Shown here piece after piece: positions 16,003 through 23,854 of a stretch of 32,800 bases of DNA (the first letter of the stretch is position 1; every line of letters starts with the position of its first letter). The notes beneath the pieces were generated by a model. It searched no databases. It was given only the letters and a program-made list of their open reading frames with translations, and was not told where the DNA came from. Location of the stretch: the NCBI GenBank assembly GCA_005889535.1, contig VBHC01000133.1:1-32800 (forward strand), given 5' to 3'. Source of the stretch: Chloroflexota bacterium. Its GTDB lineage: Bacteria > Chloroflexota > Dormibacteria > CF-121. The position numbers were made by a program, and so were the translations under genes.

Positions 16003-16347
16003 TCAGGGTCGGAAGAGCGGGATGACCTTCCCTCCGCGGGCTCGTCGACGAGAGCGTGCGGCCACCATCAGATCCTCCTGCGCTTCGAAAAGCACCTCCG
16101 CGGTCCGCTCAACGGAGCGGTCGATGCCGAGCTTCTCGGTGTAGTGGCCGTCCAGCTGGCCGAGCAGGTGCACGATCCGCCGCCAAATGTGCGTGGGGAT
16201 CAGTTTGATCTCTCGGAGCCGGCACTCTTCAACCGCGCCCAGCAGCTGGTCGGTCTCACGCAACTGGTTGCGCGGAGTCGGGGCGGTGCGGCGCTGCCAG
16301 GCCCAGAAGCGCTGCCGGGCAATTTCCAAAACGGTGCGCTCGATCAT
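16003..16347 (-). CDS. Unknown 114-aa basic helical protein
   Basis: No family is recognised. The sequence is rich in Arg and predicted helix (TVLEIARQRFWAWQRR, LGAVEECRLREIKLIPTHIWRRIVHLLGQLDGHY, SVERTAEVLFEAQEDLMVAARSRRRARGG), which would suit a nucleic-acid or membrane-surface contact. There is no signal peptide. ATG 16347 starts 39 nt from the divergent Nudix gene. On the minus strand TATCAT (about 16364-16359) can act as -10, again close to the start. It ends 13 nt before the SOS box of the next gene, so it is probably a separate transcript that reads into it. Confidence 0.6.
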   Translation of the reverse strand: MIERTVLEIARQRFWAWQRRTAPTPRNQLRETDQLLGAVEECRLREIKLIPTHIWRRIVHLLGQLDGHYTEKLGIDRSVERTAEVLFEAQEDLMVAARSRRRARGGKVIPLFRP

Positions 16348-16386
16348 GACCTAAGCAGCCATGATAGTCCGAGAAAGGAGTGCGAG

Positions 16387-16935
16387 ATGGAACAACGCAT
16401 CGAGAGTCAGCCTGTGTACAGCGGAAAACTATTCCAGGTGTTCAAGGACCGGGTGCGCCTGCCAAACGGAAATACCACGACGAGAGAAATCGTGCGTCAC
16501 CCCGGTTCCGTCGCCATCGTTCCACGGCAGAAGGACGGTCGGATCGTCCTGGTTCGCCAGTTTCGCTACGTCACCGGCCGCGAACTCTGGGAAATCCCGG
16601 CCGGGACACTGGACAAGCCTGGCGAGGGAATTGTCGAGGGCGCGCACCGAGAACTGGCGGAGGAAGCGCGCCTGAAGGCCGGCAGGTGGACCACGTTGGG
16701 CAGCGCCTATCTGATGCCGGGCTACTGCGACGAACGCATGACGTTCTATCTTGCCGAGGACCTGTCGCCTACCGAAGGACGCGCGGAGCTCGATGAGTCC
16801 TTCAGCGTGAATCCCTTCGATGTCCACGACCTGCAGGTCTTGCGATCGAGCGGCGAGCTTCAAGACGCCAAGACGCTGCTAGGGCTGGCCTGGGCGGGTG
16901 TTCCCCTCTGGGACGAACCGCAGCACCGGGCCTAA
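16387..16935 (+). CDS. nudF: Nudix hydrolase, ADP-ribose pyrophosphatase type
   Basis: This 182-residue protein has the ADP-ribose pyrophosphatase pattern. REIVRHPGSVAIVP comes first, then VLVRQFRYVTGRELWEIPAG, then the Nudix box GEGIVEGAHRELAEEARLKAG, in which REL-EE supplies the magnesium ligands. A downstream LMPGYCDERMTFYLAEDL follows. The expected reaction is ADP-ribose to AMP and ribose 5-phosphate. The EExG glycine is Ala-Arg here, a modest departure. The start ATG 16387 has AAAGGAG 6 nt upstream, which excludes longer frames. It ends 14 nt from the convergent EF-G-like gene. Confidence 0.9.
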   Translation: MEQRIESQPVYSGKLFQVFKDRVRLPNGNTTTREIVRHPGSVAIVPRQKDGRIVLVRQFRYVTGRELWEIPAGTLDKPGEGIVEGAHRELAEEARLKAGRWTTLGSAYLMPGYCDERMTFYLAEDLSPTEGRAELDESFSVNPFDVHDLQVLRSSGELQDAKTLLGLAWAGVPLWDEPQHRA

Positions 16936-16948
16936 CGCCGCTGCCCGG

Positions 16949-19039
16949 CTACTCTTCCTCCTCCCCGCCTTTCGCCTTCTGGTACGCGGCAATCACGGTC
17001 TGCGCGGCGTGGGCCGGGACTTCTTCGTAGTGCGAAAACTTCATCGTGTAGCGTCCTCGTCCCTGGGTGATCGAGCGCAGGTCGATCGGAAACCGGTACA
17101 TCGATGAGAGCGGGACCTGAGCCTTGACTTTTTCGATGTGATCGCCTGAGGGTTCCATGCCGGCGATCTTGCCGCGCTTGCCGTTGAGATCGCTGATGAC
17201 GTCGCCCATGTTGCGCTCGGGCACCAGCACCTCGACGTCCATGATGGGTTCGAGCAGCACCGGCTTGGCCTCCATCACCGCCTGGCGCATCGCCATGGCG
17301 CCGGCCAGCTTGAAGGCGATGTCCTTCCCATCCACCGCGTGGGTTGATCCGTCCAGCAAGCGGACCTTGATGTCCACCAGGGGGTTGCCGGTCAGCACCC
17401 CTTGCTCCATCGTTTCCCGGACACCCCTCTCGACGGACGGTCGGAAGTTCTGCGGGATGGAGCCGCCGAAAATCTTGTCTTCCCAGATGAAGCCGGTGCC
17501 ACGGGGCACCGGGGCGATGTCGATCACGCAGTGGCCGTAGAGGCCGGCACCGCCGGACTGCTTCTTGTACTTCTTCTCCGCTTTGGCGCTACTGGTGATC
17601 GTTTCCTGGTACGGGACCCGTGGCACAGCCAGGCTGCCCTCCACGCCGTATTTTCGCTTCATTTTCTCGAGGACGACGTCGAGATGGATGTCGCCCATGC
17701 CGTGCACGATCGACTCCTTCGTGATCGGCTCATGTTCCAGCGTCAGGGTCGGATCTTCGTCCACCAGCTTGACGAGCGCGGCGTTGACCTTTTCCTCGTC
17801 GGCTTTGTTCTTGGCGCTGACGGCGGCGCTGTACGTCTGCTGCGGGTACTCGATCGGCGGCAGCCGGAGTGGATGGTCGCGGCTGGCGAGCGTGTCGCCG
17901 GTCGCCGTCACCTGCAGCTTGCTGATGCCCGCGATGTCACCCGCCACCACTTCGGTGGCCGGTTCCAAAGCTTTGCCTTTCGGAAATCCGATCGTGCCGG
18001 CCCGCTCCGGTTGGTCCTTGGCGGCGTTCAGGAGCGGAGTGCTGGGTGTCAGCACCCCAGAGACGACCTTGACGTAACTGATGCGGCCGACGAACGGATC
18101 GGCGGTCGTCTTGAAAACGATGGCCCCCAAGGGACCGGCCGGCTCGCGGGTCAAGGTCTCGGCTTGCTCGGTGCGCGGATTCACGGCCTCGACTGGCGCG
18201 GCGTGCTTCGGCGAAGGGAGGAGTGCCACGATCGCATCGAGCAGGGTGCCGATGCCGGTCGACTTGACGGCGGCAGCGCAGAGCACTGGCACAATCGTTC
18301 CGGCGGCCACGCCCTTGGCGAGCGCCCCGGTGATCTCAGCATCGCTCAGCTCACCACTCTCGAGATACTTTTCCAGCAGGGCGTCGTCCGTCTCGGCGGC
18401 GGCTTCGACCAGCGGTGACCGCCGGGACTCGACTTCGGCAGCGAGTTCGCTTGGTAACGGGACCTCCTTTGGTCGCCCTTGCTGGTCGAACTCGTAGGCC
18501 TTCCGCGTCAGCAGGTCGACCACGCCCGTGAACTCGGCCTCGTATCCGATGGGCGCCTGGATCGCAACCGGGCGCGGCGAGAACTCCTTGAAGGCATCAA
18601 CGGTCTTCCAGTAATCAGCGTTTTCCTTGTCCATCTTGTTGACGACGACTAGCGTGGGGAGGTTGCGGGCTCGCAGCTGCTGCCAGGCGAGTTCCGTGCC
18701 GACGATGACGCCGGTGCTCGCTCCGACCACCAGCAGGGCCCCCTCGGCCGCCCGCAGCGCGCCGCAGACATCGCCGGTGAAGTCCTGGAACCCGGGCGTG
18801 TCGAGCAGGTTGATCTTGTGCTCGCGCCAGGTCAGGTGCGCGATAGCCGTGCCGATCGAGATCTTTCGCTTGATCTCTTCGGGCTCGAAGTCGAAGGTGG
18901 TGTTGCCCGCGTCCGGCCGTCCGAGGCGATCCACCGTGCCTCCGGCGTAGAGCATCGCTTCCGCCAGGCTCGTCTTCCCGTCGTGGCTATGCCCGAGCAG
19001 GGCGACGTTGCGAATCTTGTCGGGATCGATTCTGGCCAC
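16949..19039 (-). CDS. EF-G-like translational GTPase (EF-G2 type)
   Basis: This protein of about 696 residues has the five-domain EF-G layout. The P-loop is GHSHDGKTSLAEAM, then DTPGFQDF (G3) and NKMDKE (G4). Domains II-V follow, with YKKQSGGAGLYGHCVI and the C-terminal SHYEEVP. The switch I RGITI of canonical EF-G is missing; the region reads EEIKRKISIGTAIAHL. This places it in the EF-G-like/EF-G2 group, related to mycobacterial FusA2, whose exact role is not settled. It is unlikely to be the only translocase. GTG 19039 (VARIDPDK) with GGGAG about 8 nt upstream is favoured over TTG 19057. It follows moeA by 37 nt on the same strand. Confidence 0.88.
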   Translation of the reverse strand: MARIDPDKIRNVALLGHSHDGKTSLAEAMLYAGGTVDRLGRPDAGNTTFDFEPEEIKRKISIGTAIAHLTWREHKINLLDTPGFQDFTGDVCGALRAAEGALLVVGASTGVIVGTELAWQQLRARNLPTLVVVNKMDKENADYWKTVDAFKEFSPRPVAIQAPIGYEAEFTGVVDLLTRKAYEFDQQGRPKEVPLPSELAAEVESRRSPLVEAAAETDDALLEKYLESGELSDAEITGALAKGVAAGTIVPVLCAAAVKSTGIGTLLDAIVALLPSPKHAAPVEAVNPRTEQAETLTREPAGPLGAIVFKTTADPFVGRISYVKVVSGVLTPSTPLLNAAKDQPERAGTIGFPKGKALEPATEVVAGDIAGISKLQVTATGDTLASRDHPLRLPPIEYPQQTYSAAVSAKNKADEEKVNAALVKLVDEDPTLTLEHEPITKESIVHGMGDIHLDVVLEKMKRKYGVEGSLAVPRVPYQETITSSAKAEKKYKKQSGGAGLYGHCVIDIAPVPRGTGFIWEDKIFGGSIPQNFRPSVERGVRETMEQGVLTGNPLVDIKVRLLDGSTHAVDGKDIAFKLAGAMAMRQAVMEAKPVLLEPIMDVEVLVPERNMGDVISDLNGKRGKIAGMEPSGDHIEKVKAQVPLSSMYRFPIDLRSITQGRGRYTMKFSHYEEVPAHAAQTVIAAYQKAKGGEEEE

Positions 19040-19076
19040 CGCTTCTCCCTCTCCCAAAGAGAGTTTAAATCGGAAG

Positions 19077-20288
19077 CTAGTCGATCGGCGCCAGCGGGAT
19101 GATCTCGACCGAGCTGCCCACCGCCACCTCGCTGGTGCCCTGCGGCACGACGATTAGGCAGTTGGCATCGGCCATGGAACGCAGGACATGCGAGCCCTGG
19201 TCCCCGGTCAACCGAACGGTGAGTCGACTGCCATCGCGGCGGGCGATGCCGCGAAAATACTGCTCGAGGTGCGGAGGATTGACCAGCCGATCCTCGGTGG
19301 TCGCGGTGAGGCGCGGCCGCTCGAGGTCCGTGCGCCCCTGCATCTTCAGGAGTGCCGGCCTGACGAACAGCTCGAATCCGACCAGGGTCGAGACTGGGTT
19401 GCCGGGTAACCCGATCAGTGGCACACCGCTGACGGCGGCGAACAGCAGCGGTTTGCCCGGCCGCAGCGCGACCTGCCAGAAGTCCACAGCCTCACGCTCC
19501 TCGAGCAGCCCGCGGACGAGGTCGTAGGCCCCCATCGACACGCCCCCGGTGCTGACCACCAGCTGCGCCTCACGAACATTTCGGAGCCGTTCCATCAGGT
19601 CCTGCCGCTCGTCGCGGGCGACACCGGCATCGATGACGACGCCGCCGGCGTCCTCGATTGCCGCGAGCAAGGTGTACCGATTGGTGTTCGTGATCTGGCC
19701 CGGCCCGAGGGCCTCACCAGGCTCGCGCAGTTCGTCGCCGGTCGTCAGCACGAGCACCCGCGGACGGCTCACGCAGCGAACGCTCACCCGCCCTGCCGAG
19801 GCGAGCACGCCGATCAACCCGGGAGTGATGATGCGAGCGGCGGCGGCTACCAGGTCGCTGCGACGCAGGTCACTCCCGGCTGCGCGAAGGCTGGTGCCGC
19901 TCTCGACGGGGACGCGGACCTCGACGCTGCCGTCGCGTTCGGCAGTGTCCTCGACTCGGACCACGGCATCCGCTCCCTCGGGCAGCATGGCCCCGGTCAT
20001 GATCCGCAGCGCCGTGTTTGGCTGAACGGCCGCCGGGGGCGCTGCACCGGCGCGCACTTCACCCAGCAGGCTCAAGCGCACCGGTTTCGTCGGCGACGCC
20101 AGCTTGACGTCGGCCGCCCGGATGGCGTAGCCATCCATGGCTGAGTTGGCAAAGGGGGGGACATCGCGCTCGGCCCGGACGTCCTCAGCAAGAACGCGGC
20201 CGCGCGCCTGCCTCAGCGGAACCTCTTCCGCCCCAAGTGGCGCAATCCGTTCGAGGATTCGCTCACGCGCCTGCGCGACCGTCAGCAC
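19077..20288 (-). CDS. moeA: Molybdopterin molybdenumtransferase (MoeA)
   Basis: This 403-residue enzyme inserts molybdate into adenylylated molybdopterin, the last general step of molybdenum cofactor synthesis. The N-terminal domain has PPFANSAMDGYAI. The central MoCF domain has VLTTGDELREPG and STGGVSMGAYD. A C-terminal beta domain holds PLIGLPGNPVST and ends at residue 403. It starts at GTG 20288 with no clear Shine-Dalgarno, 13 nt after the small unknown gene. It is the only molybdenum gene in the window. Formate dehydrogenases need both this cofactor and often selenocysteine, so its presence in the same region as selC is worth noting but may be chance. Confidence 0.94.
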   Translation of the reverse strand: MLTVAQARERILERIAPLGAEEVPLRQARGRVLAEDVRAERDVPPFANSAMDGYAIRAADVKLASPTKPVRLSLLGEVRAGAAPPAAVQPNTALRIMTGAMLPEGADAVVRVEDTAERDGSVEVRVPVESGTSLRAAGSDLRRSDLVAAAARIITPGLIGVLASAGRVSVRCVSRPRVLVLTTGDELREPGEALGPGQITNTNRYTLLAAIEDAGGVVIDAGVARDERQDLMERLRNVREAQLVVSTGGVSMGAYDLVRGLLEEREAVDFWQVALRPGKPLLFAAVSGVPLIGLPGNPVSTLVGFELFVRPALLKMQGRTDLERPRLTATTEDRLVNPPHLEQYFRGIARRDGSRLTVRLTGDQGSHVLRSMADANCLIVVPQGTSEVAVGSSVEIIPLAPID

Positions 20289-20301
20289 GGGCGGTTGCGG
20301 G

Positions 20302-20610
20302 CTATCTATCGTTCCAGTGGCTGTTTTCGAACTCTGGCGTGCCGCCCTCGCCGTCGGTGACGACGTTCTGGTGGAACCGGGCGGCGACCATCTGGTACGC
20401 CATCGCGCGCGGAATTCCGAGCTTCGTGAGGCCCTTGACCTCGTCGGCCATGACCTTGTCGCGGGCGGCCTCGATGGCTGCGATCACGTCATCGATCGCC
20501 GTGCGGGCTTTTGCCCCGCCACTACCGTTCTCGGCGACCGTCTCGATAGGGACCTCGGGCTGAGGTTCCTTGGGAGCTTTCGCTTTGGCGTCTTTCGTCT
20601 CTTTGGGCAT
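20302..20610 (-). CDS. Unknown 102-aa protein with Lys/Glu/Pro-rich N-terminus
   Basis: Residues 1-40 are low-complexity, charged and probably disordered (PKETKDAKAKAPKEPQPEVP). The rest is a compact helical part (AIDDVIAAIEAARDKVMADEVKGL, LGIPRAMAYQMVAARF). No family is recognised and there is no signal peptide or membrane segment. ATG 20610 is chosen because AAGGTG lies about 9 nt upstream; an in-frame GTG at 20622 is inside that sequence. It stands 31 nt after the AI-2E permease and 13 nt before moeA, so it is part of the operon. Confidence 0.65.
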   Translation of the reverse strand: MPKETKDAKAKAPKEPQPEVPIETVAENGSGGAKARTAIDDVIAAIEAARDKVMADEVKGLTKLGIPRAMAYQMVAARFHQNVVTDGEGGTPEFENSHWNDR

Positions 20611-20641
20611 GGAATGCTTCACCTTAACACTGGAATCGCGT

Positions 20642-21778
20642 TCAAGCGGACACGGTCAGGCTCGCGGGCCCGCGCCTAGCTTGTACCCGTTCCATCACGA
20701 AGAGAAACGTTTCCCTGGCTACGGCCGTCACGGGCGCCGCCAGGAACATCCCGATCAAACCAAACAGCGACGCACCCAGCAGCGTGCTGAAGATCAAGAG
20801 CAGGGGGTGCACTTTCGTGAAGCGGCCCAGGATGAGAGGCGCGACCAGGTGGCTGTCGACCTGCTGGGCGACCAGCGCGAAAATCCCGACGACCAGTGGC
20901 AGCGGGCTGCCGGCCGGGCTCTGGGCCAGCGCCAGCAGGACGGCCAGTGTACCCCAGATCAGCGGCCCAAAAAACGGGATCGCCTCGATGAAGAACGCGA
21001 TTGTTCCTACCAGCAGCGCCGCCTTCAGTCCCATCACCCGGAGACCGACCGTGACGACCACGCCGATGAACAGGCTGATGATCAACTGACCGCGGACGTA
21101 CTCACTCAGGACACGGTCCCAGCGACGCATCATCTCCGCGGCAGGTTCCTGTTGTGCCGCCGGGAGGAAGGAGCGAATCTCGCGCGTCAAGCGCGGTCCG
21201 TCGAGCAACATGTAGAAGGTCAGCAGCGGCACCGCGATCAGCTCGAGCAGCTTGGGAAAAAACGTCAGGGAGGCACTGACGGCGGCGGCCGCGGCGTCGC
21301 CAAGGCCACTGACAAAGTCCCGGGCTTCCTGGTCCAGCGACTGCTGAACACTCGGGGGAAAAACGCCGGCACCGTAGATGGTGTTGCGCCAGTCCTGAAA
21401 CGTGGCGCTCAAGCGATGCGCGATTTGCGGCTCCTGCCCTCCGGTGCCAAACAAAACACGACCAAGGCGGTTTGCCTCGCCGGCCAGCAAAGGCGCCAGG
21501 ACCAGGATCGCCACCACGACCAGTCCCATGAAGGCGGCGAGGGCGAGAAACGCTGCCAGCGCCCGAGGCGTGCGGCGGCCGCCGGGACCGGGCCCGGTCA
21601 TGGCCTTGACCAGCGGCAGGAGCAAATAGGTCAGGAAGATCGCCAGCACGAACGGCAGAATGATCTGGCGGGCGAGGAAGATGATCGCCAGCAGCAGCAG
21701 GAGCCCGCCGCCAACCCAGAATGCGCTGGGTAGGCGGCCTTTCAATCGCCGGGGCTCGGCGCCGCCGCCGCTGCTCAT
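20642..21778 (-). CDS. AI-2E family transporter (second copy)
   Basis: This integral membrane protein of about 378 residues has the same layout as the one at 3572-4630: N-terminal helices LARQIILPFVLAIFLTYLLLPLV, a long middle loop, YVRGQLIISLFIGVVV, FIEAIPFFGPLIWG and LVAPLILGRFTKVHPLLLI. It belongs to the PF01594 permease family; the exported compound or ion is unknown. Sequence identity to the first copy is clearly low, so it is an old paralogue. ATG 21778 is the likely start; ATG 21817 is possible but would leave less room for the divergent regulator. It is the first gene of the unit leading to moeA and the EF-G-like gene. Confidence 0.88.
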   Translation of the reverse strand: MSSGGGAEPRRLKGRLPSAFWVGGGLLLLLAIIFLARQIILPFVLAIFLTYLLLPLVKAMTGPGPGGRRTPRALAAFLALAAFMGLVVVAILVLAPLLAGEANRLGRVLFGTGGQEPQIAHRLSATFQDWRNTIYGAGVFPPSVQQSLDQEARDFVSGLGDAAAAAVSASLTFFPKLLELIAVPLLTFYMLLDGPRLTREIRSFLPAAQQEPAAEMMRRWDRVLSEYVRGQLIISLFIGVVVTVGLRVMGLKAALLVGTIAFFIEAIPFFGPLIWGTLAVLLALAQSPAGSPLPLVVGIFALVAQQVDSHLVAPLILGRFTKVHPLLLIFSTLLGASLFGLIGMFLAAPVTAVARETFLFVMERVQARRGPASLTVSA

Positions 21779-21841
21779 AGGGCGATTGTAGGAAGGGTCG
21801 TTGAATTGCAGACCCATGAAGGCAGTGCTACGTTCAGCAAC

Positions 21842-22225
21842 GTGAATCGCGCGGCGCGCTTGCATCGGCTGCTGGTGATCCTCTCGATGGCGACGGCGCG
21901 GCCCGGGATCCGCGCGGTTGACCTCGCGGAGACACTGAAGGTCAGCACCCGAACTGTGTTCCGCGACCTTGCCGAGCTCCAGCGGCTTGGCTTCCCCGTG
22001 GCCTTTGGCAATGGTTACCCGGCTCAACAGGAGCTCTTCCGGCGCCGGCGCCGCCAGGAGATGGCGCAGATCATGGCCGACCTGGTCGATCAGCAGCTGG
22101 ACGTGGTTCGACGCACGCTCCCGCCCGACGAAGCCGAGAGGGTGGTGGCGGAGGCGATCCAATACCTGCCCCTGGAAGCGGCCGAGGCCGTCACCCGGGC
22201 GCTGGCGCGAGCCGTCCGCCGCTGA
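21842..22225 (+). CDS. HTH transcriptional regulator (WYL-type N-terminal winged helix)
   Basis: This 127-residue protein has a winged helix-turn-helix at the N-terminus: RAARLHRLLVILSMATARPGIRAVDLAETLKVSTRTVFRDLAELQRLGFPV in general layout, with the recognition helix around STRTVFRDLAEL, as in DeoR/YafY regulators. The WYL sensor domain of full-length relatives is missing; the C-terminal half is a charged helical segment (LDVVRRTLPPDEAERVVAEAI). GTG 21842 is preferred; TTG 21806 overlaps the opposite promoter. It is divergent from the AI-2E permease, 63 nt away, so it may control that operon. It could be a truncated family member. Confidence 0.7.
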   Translation: MNRAARLHRLLVILSMATARPGIRAVDLAETLKVSTRTVFRDLAELQRLGFPVAFGNGYPAQQELFRRRRRQEMAQIMADLVDQQLDVVRRTLPPDEAERVVAEAIQYLPLEAAEAVTRALARAVRR

Positions 22226-22273
22226 TTCCCTCCCCTCCGGGGCAGGGCAGGTGCGGGCTTACAATGGCCGCAC

Positions 22274-22350
22274 GGTCGGCTAGCTCAGCTGGTTAGAGCG
22301 CTTGGTTCACATCCAAGAGGTCGAGGGTTCGAGTCCCCCGCCGACCACCA
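22274..22350 (+). tRNA. tRNA-Val (anticodon CAC)
   Basis: Full cloverleaf of 77 nt with encoded CCA. The acceptor GGTCGGC pairs with GCCGACC. The anticodon stem CTTGG/CCAAG (from 22301) closes the loop TTCACAT with CAC at 22308-22310, and the T arm GAGGGTTCGAGTCCCCC is standard. TACAAT at 22260-22265 is a good -10 just before it. Confidence 0.97.
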
Positions 22351-22389
22351 CGGTTCCTCTCAGGCTCAGCCGTAATTGATAACCCTCAG

Positions 22390-22415
22390 GTTTGGTAATC
22401 GGATAACGGGGGTAT
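22390..22415 (+). promoter_or_regulatory. Sigma-B-like stress promoter of the SRPBCC gene
   Basis: GTTTGG (22390-22395), a 14-nt spacer and GGGTAT (22410-22415, followed by AAG) match the general stress consensus GTTT-N-GGGTAT of sigma B/F-type factors. The start codon at 22455 lies about 40 nt downstream with a strong ribosome site. A near copy precedes the fmdB-trxA genes. Confidence 0.65.
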
Positions 22416-22454
22416 AAGGTGGGAGCCGTACCACTACTAAGGGAGGGTACAAGC

Positions 22455-22925
22455 ATGGCGCATGTGGAAAAGTCGATTGAAGTCCAAAAGCCAATCGACC
22501 AGGTCTACGCCCAGTGGACCCAGTTCGAGGAATTCCCGGAGTTCATGGAAAACGTCGACGAGGTCCGCCAGCTCGACGACAAGCACCTGGAATGGAAGGC
22601 GAAGGTGGCAGGCATTGAGCGCCGCTGGAAGGCCGAGATCGTCGAGCAGAAGCCCAACAAGCTGATCGCGTGGCGGTCTATCTCGGGTGACAAGAACGAC
22701 GGCAAGGTCGAGTTTCAGCCCATCGATGGGCGCACAGTGGTGAAGCTGGTTGTCGATTACGAACCCCCGGCGGGGATGGTCGGCGAGGCCGGCGACACGC
22801 TGGCGCAGGCGACGCCTCGAAGCGTGGAGCATGACCTGAAGCGCTTCAAGGAGTTCATCGAAATGCCCGGTACGCCCACCGGCAAGTGGTCGGGCGAGAT
22901 CGAATCCGGCCGCGTAAAGAAATAG
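22455..22925 (+). CDS. SRPBCC (polyketide cyclase/dehydrase-like) protein
   Basis: This 156-residue START/SRPBCC fold protein begins VEKSIEVQKPIDQVYAQWTQ, continues FEEFPEFMENVDEVRQL and EWKAKVAGIERRWKAEIVE, and has LKRFKEFIE in the long C-terminal helix. The fold makes a hydrophobic pocket for lipids or quinones. Similar proteins are often stress-induced and membrane-associated in function; no substrate can be named. The start at ATG 22455 follows AAGGGAGGG by 7 nt. A sigma-B-like promoter lies upstream and a strong terminator at 22950-22979 ends it, so it is a one-gene stress transcript. The C-terminal tail (GRVKK) is basic. Confidence 0.85.
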   Translation: MAHVEKSIEVQKPIDQVYAQWTQFEEFPEFMENVDEVRQLDDKHLEWKAKVAGIERRWKAEIVEQKPNKLIAWRSISGDKNDGKVEFQPIDGRTVVKLVVDYEPPAGMVGEAGDTLAQATPRSVEHDLKRFKEFIEMPGTPTGKWSGEIESGRVKK

Positions 22926-22949
22926 CGAGCCTTCGGTTTCCCTCCGTGG

Positions 22950-22979
22950 GCGGTCGCCACTCGGCGGCCGCTCTTTTTG
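22950..22979 (+). terminator. Rho-independent terminator after the SRPBCC gene
   Basis: Nine-bp stem GCGGTCGCC (22950-22958) with GGCGGCCGC (22963-22971), one G-U pair, loop ACTC, then TCTTTTTG. It lies 25 nt after the stop and isolates the rpsF operon. Confidence 0.88.
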
Positions 22980-23024
22980 TTCTCGGGCGGCCGCTGATCT
23001 TTGCTAAACTTACGAACGCTTTCC

Positions 23025-23060
23025 TGCTCCGCTGCCGCCCGTGTGGCCATAGCCGGAGCA
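23025..23060 (+). promoter_or_regulatory. Leader hairpin of the rpsF operon, possible S6:S18 binding site
   Basis: Between a TAAACT -10-like box (23005-23010) and the rpsF start is a hairpin: TGCTCCG (23025-23031) pairs with CGGAGCA (23054-23060). Three more pairs (CTG with TAG) follow, and then an unpaired CCG (23035-23037). A bulged CCG near a stem is the mark of the S6:S18 autoregulatory mRNA motif found before rpsF in many bacteria. The fit is by eye only. Confidence 0.4.
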
Positions 23061-23085
23061 AATCCCGTAGGAAAGGAGGTCCCGA

Positions 23086-23382
23086 TTGTCGGCGTACGAG
23101 TTGATGTATATCGTCAAGCCGGAGCTTGATGATCAAGCGGTCCAGCAGGAGATCGATAAGGTCGGCCAGCTGATCCAGACGAACGGGGGCCAGGTCAAGA
23201 AGGTCACCCCCTGGGGGAAGCGCCGGCTGGCCTACAGCGTCAAGGATCAGCGGGAAGGGCATTACGTCGTCGAGGAGTTCGACCTCGACCAGGCCAAGGT
23301 CCAGGAGGTCGAGCGCGTCTTGCGGATTTCGGACTCCGTGTTCCGTCATTTACTGGTTCGACAAGAAGAGGGCAAGAAATGA
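23086..23382 (+). CDS. rpsF: 30S ribosomal protein S6
   Basis: This 98-residue protein has the S6 fold: YELMYIVKPELDD, then VKKVTPWGKRRLAYSVKDQREGHY and the C-terminal ERVLRISDSVFRHLLVR. It binds 16S rRNA together with S18 in the small subunit platform. The start is TTG 23086, fixed by a strong AAAGGAGGT 5 nt upstream. The order rpsF-ssb-rpsR is the common bacterial one. Its stop overlaps the ssb start (ATGA). Confidence 0.96.
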   Translation: MSAYELMYIVKPELDDQAVQQEIDKVGQLIQTNGGQVKKVTPWGKRRLAYSVKDQREGHYVVEEFDLDQAKVQEVERVLRISDSVFRHLLVRQEEGKK

Positions 23383-23834
23383 ATCTGAACAAAGTGATGC
23401 TCATCGGCCGGCTAACCCGTGATCCCGAGATGCGCTACACGCCAAGCGGCTCGCCGGTGACGACCTTCTCGCTGGCGACCAATCGCTATGGGCAAGGGCC
23501 GGACGGCGAAAAGAAGGAATACACCGACTACCACAACGTCGTCGTCTGGAACATCGGCAAGCGCAACCTGGCTGAGATCGCGGGCCAGTACCTGCACAAA
23601 GGCAGCCTGGTTTATATCGAGGGCAGGCTACAGACCCGCTCCTGGGAAGGTCAGGATGGGCAGAAGCGGAAGACCACGGAAGTCAACGCGACGGAAATCC
23701 AGTTCCTCGAGCCCCGCAGCCAATCCCAGCCGGCACCGACCGCAGAGCAGCCCGCCGAGGCCGCCGTCGCCACCGGCGGCAGCCGTAGCGAGGAACCGTC
23801 GCGCGACGTTGACCCGGAAGATATTCCGTTCTGA
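23379..23834 (+). CDS. ssb: Single-stranded DNA-binding protein
   Basis: This 151-residue SSB protects single-stranded DNA during replication and repair. The OB fold starts NKVMLIGRLTRDPEMRYTPSG and includes FSLATNRYG, YHNVVVWN and YIEGRLQTRSWEGQDG. A flexible tail rich in Pro, Ala and Glu ends with the acidic tip DPEDIPF that recruits partner proteins. It overlaps rpsF by 4 nt and is followed by rpsR after 20 nt. No other ssb is in the window. Confidence 0.97.
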   Translation: MNLNKVMLIGRLTRDPEMRYTPSGSPVTTFSLATNRYGQGPDGEKKEYTDYHNVVVWNIGKRNLAEIAGQYLHKGSLVYIEGRLQTRSWEGQDGQKRKTTEVNATEIQFLEPRSQSQPAPTAEQPAEAAVATGGSRSEEPSRDVDPEDIPF

Positions 23835-23854
23835 GGAGCGATTGTTAGGAGACC

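Noticed and set aside
16144-16386. Longer N-terminus for the Nudix protein
   Set aside because: A strong AAAGGAG precedes ATG 16387 and the upstream part is antisense to the 114-aa gene.
20642-22162. 506-residue version of the AI-2E permease
   Set aside because: The extra N-terminus is antisense to the HTH regulator and has no family similarity.
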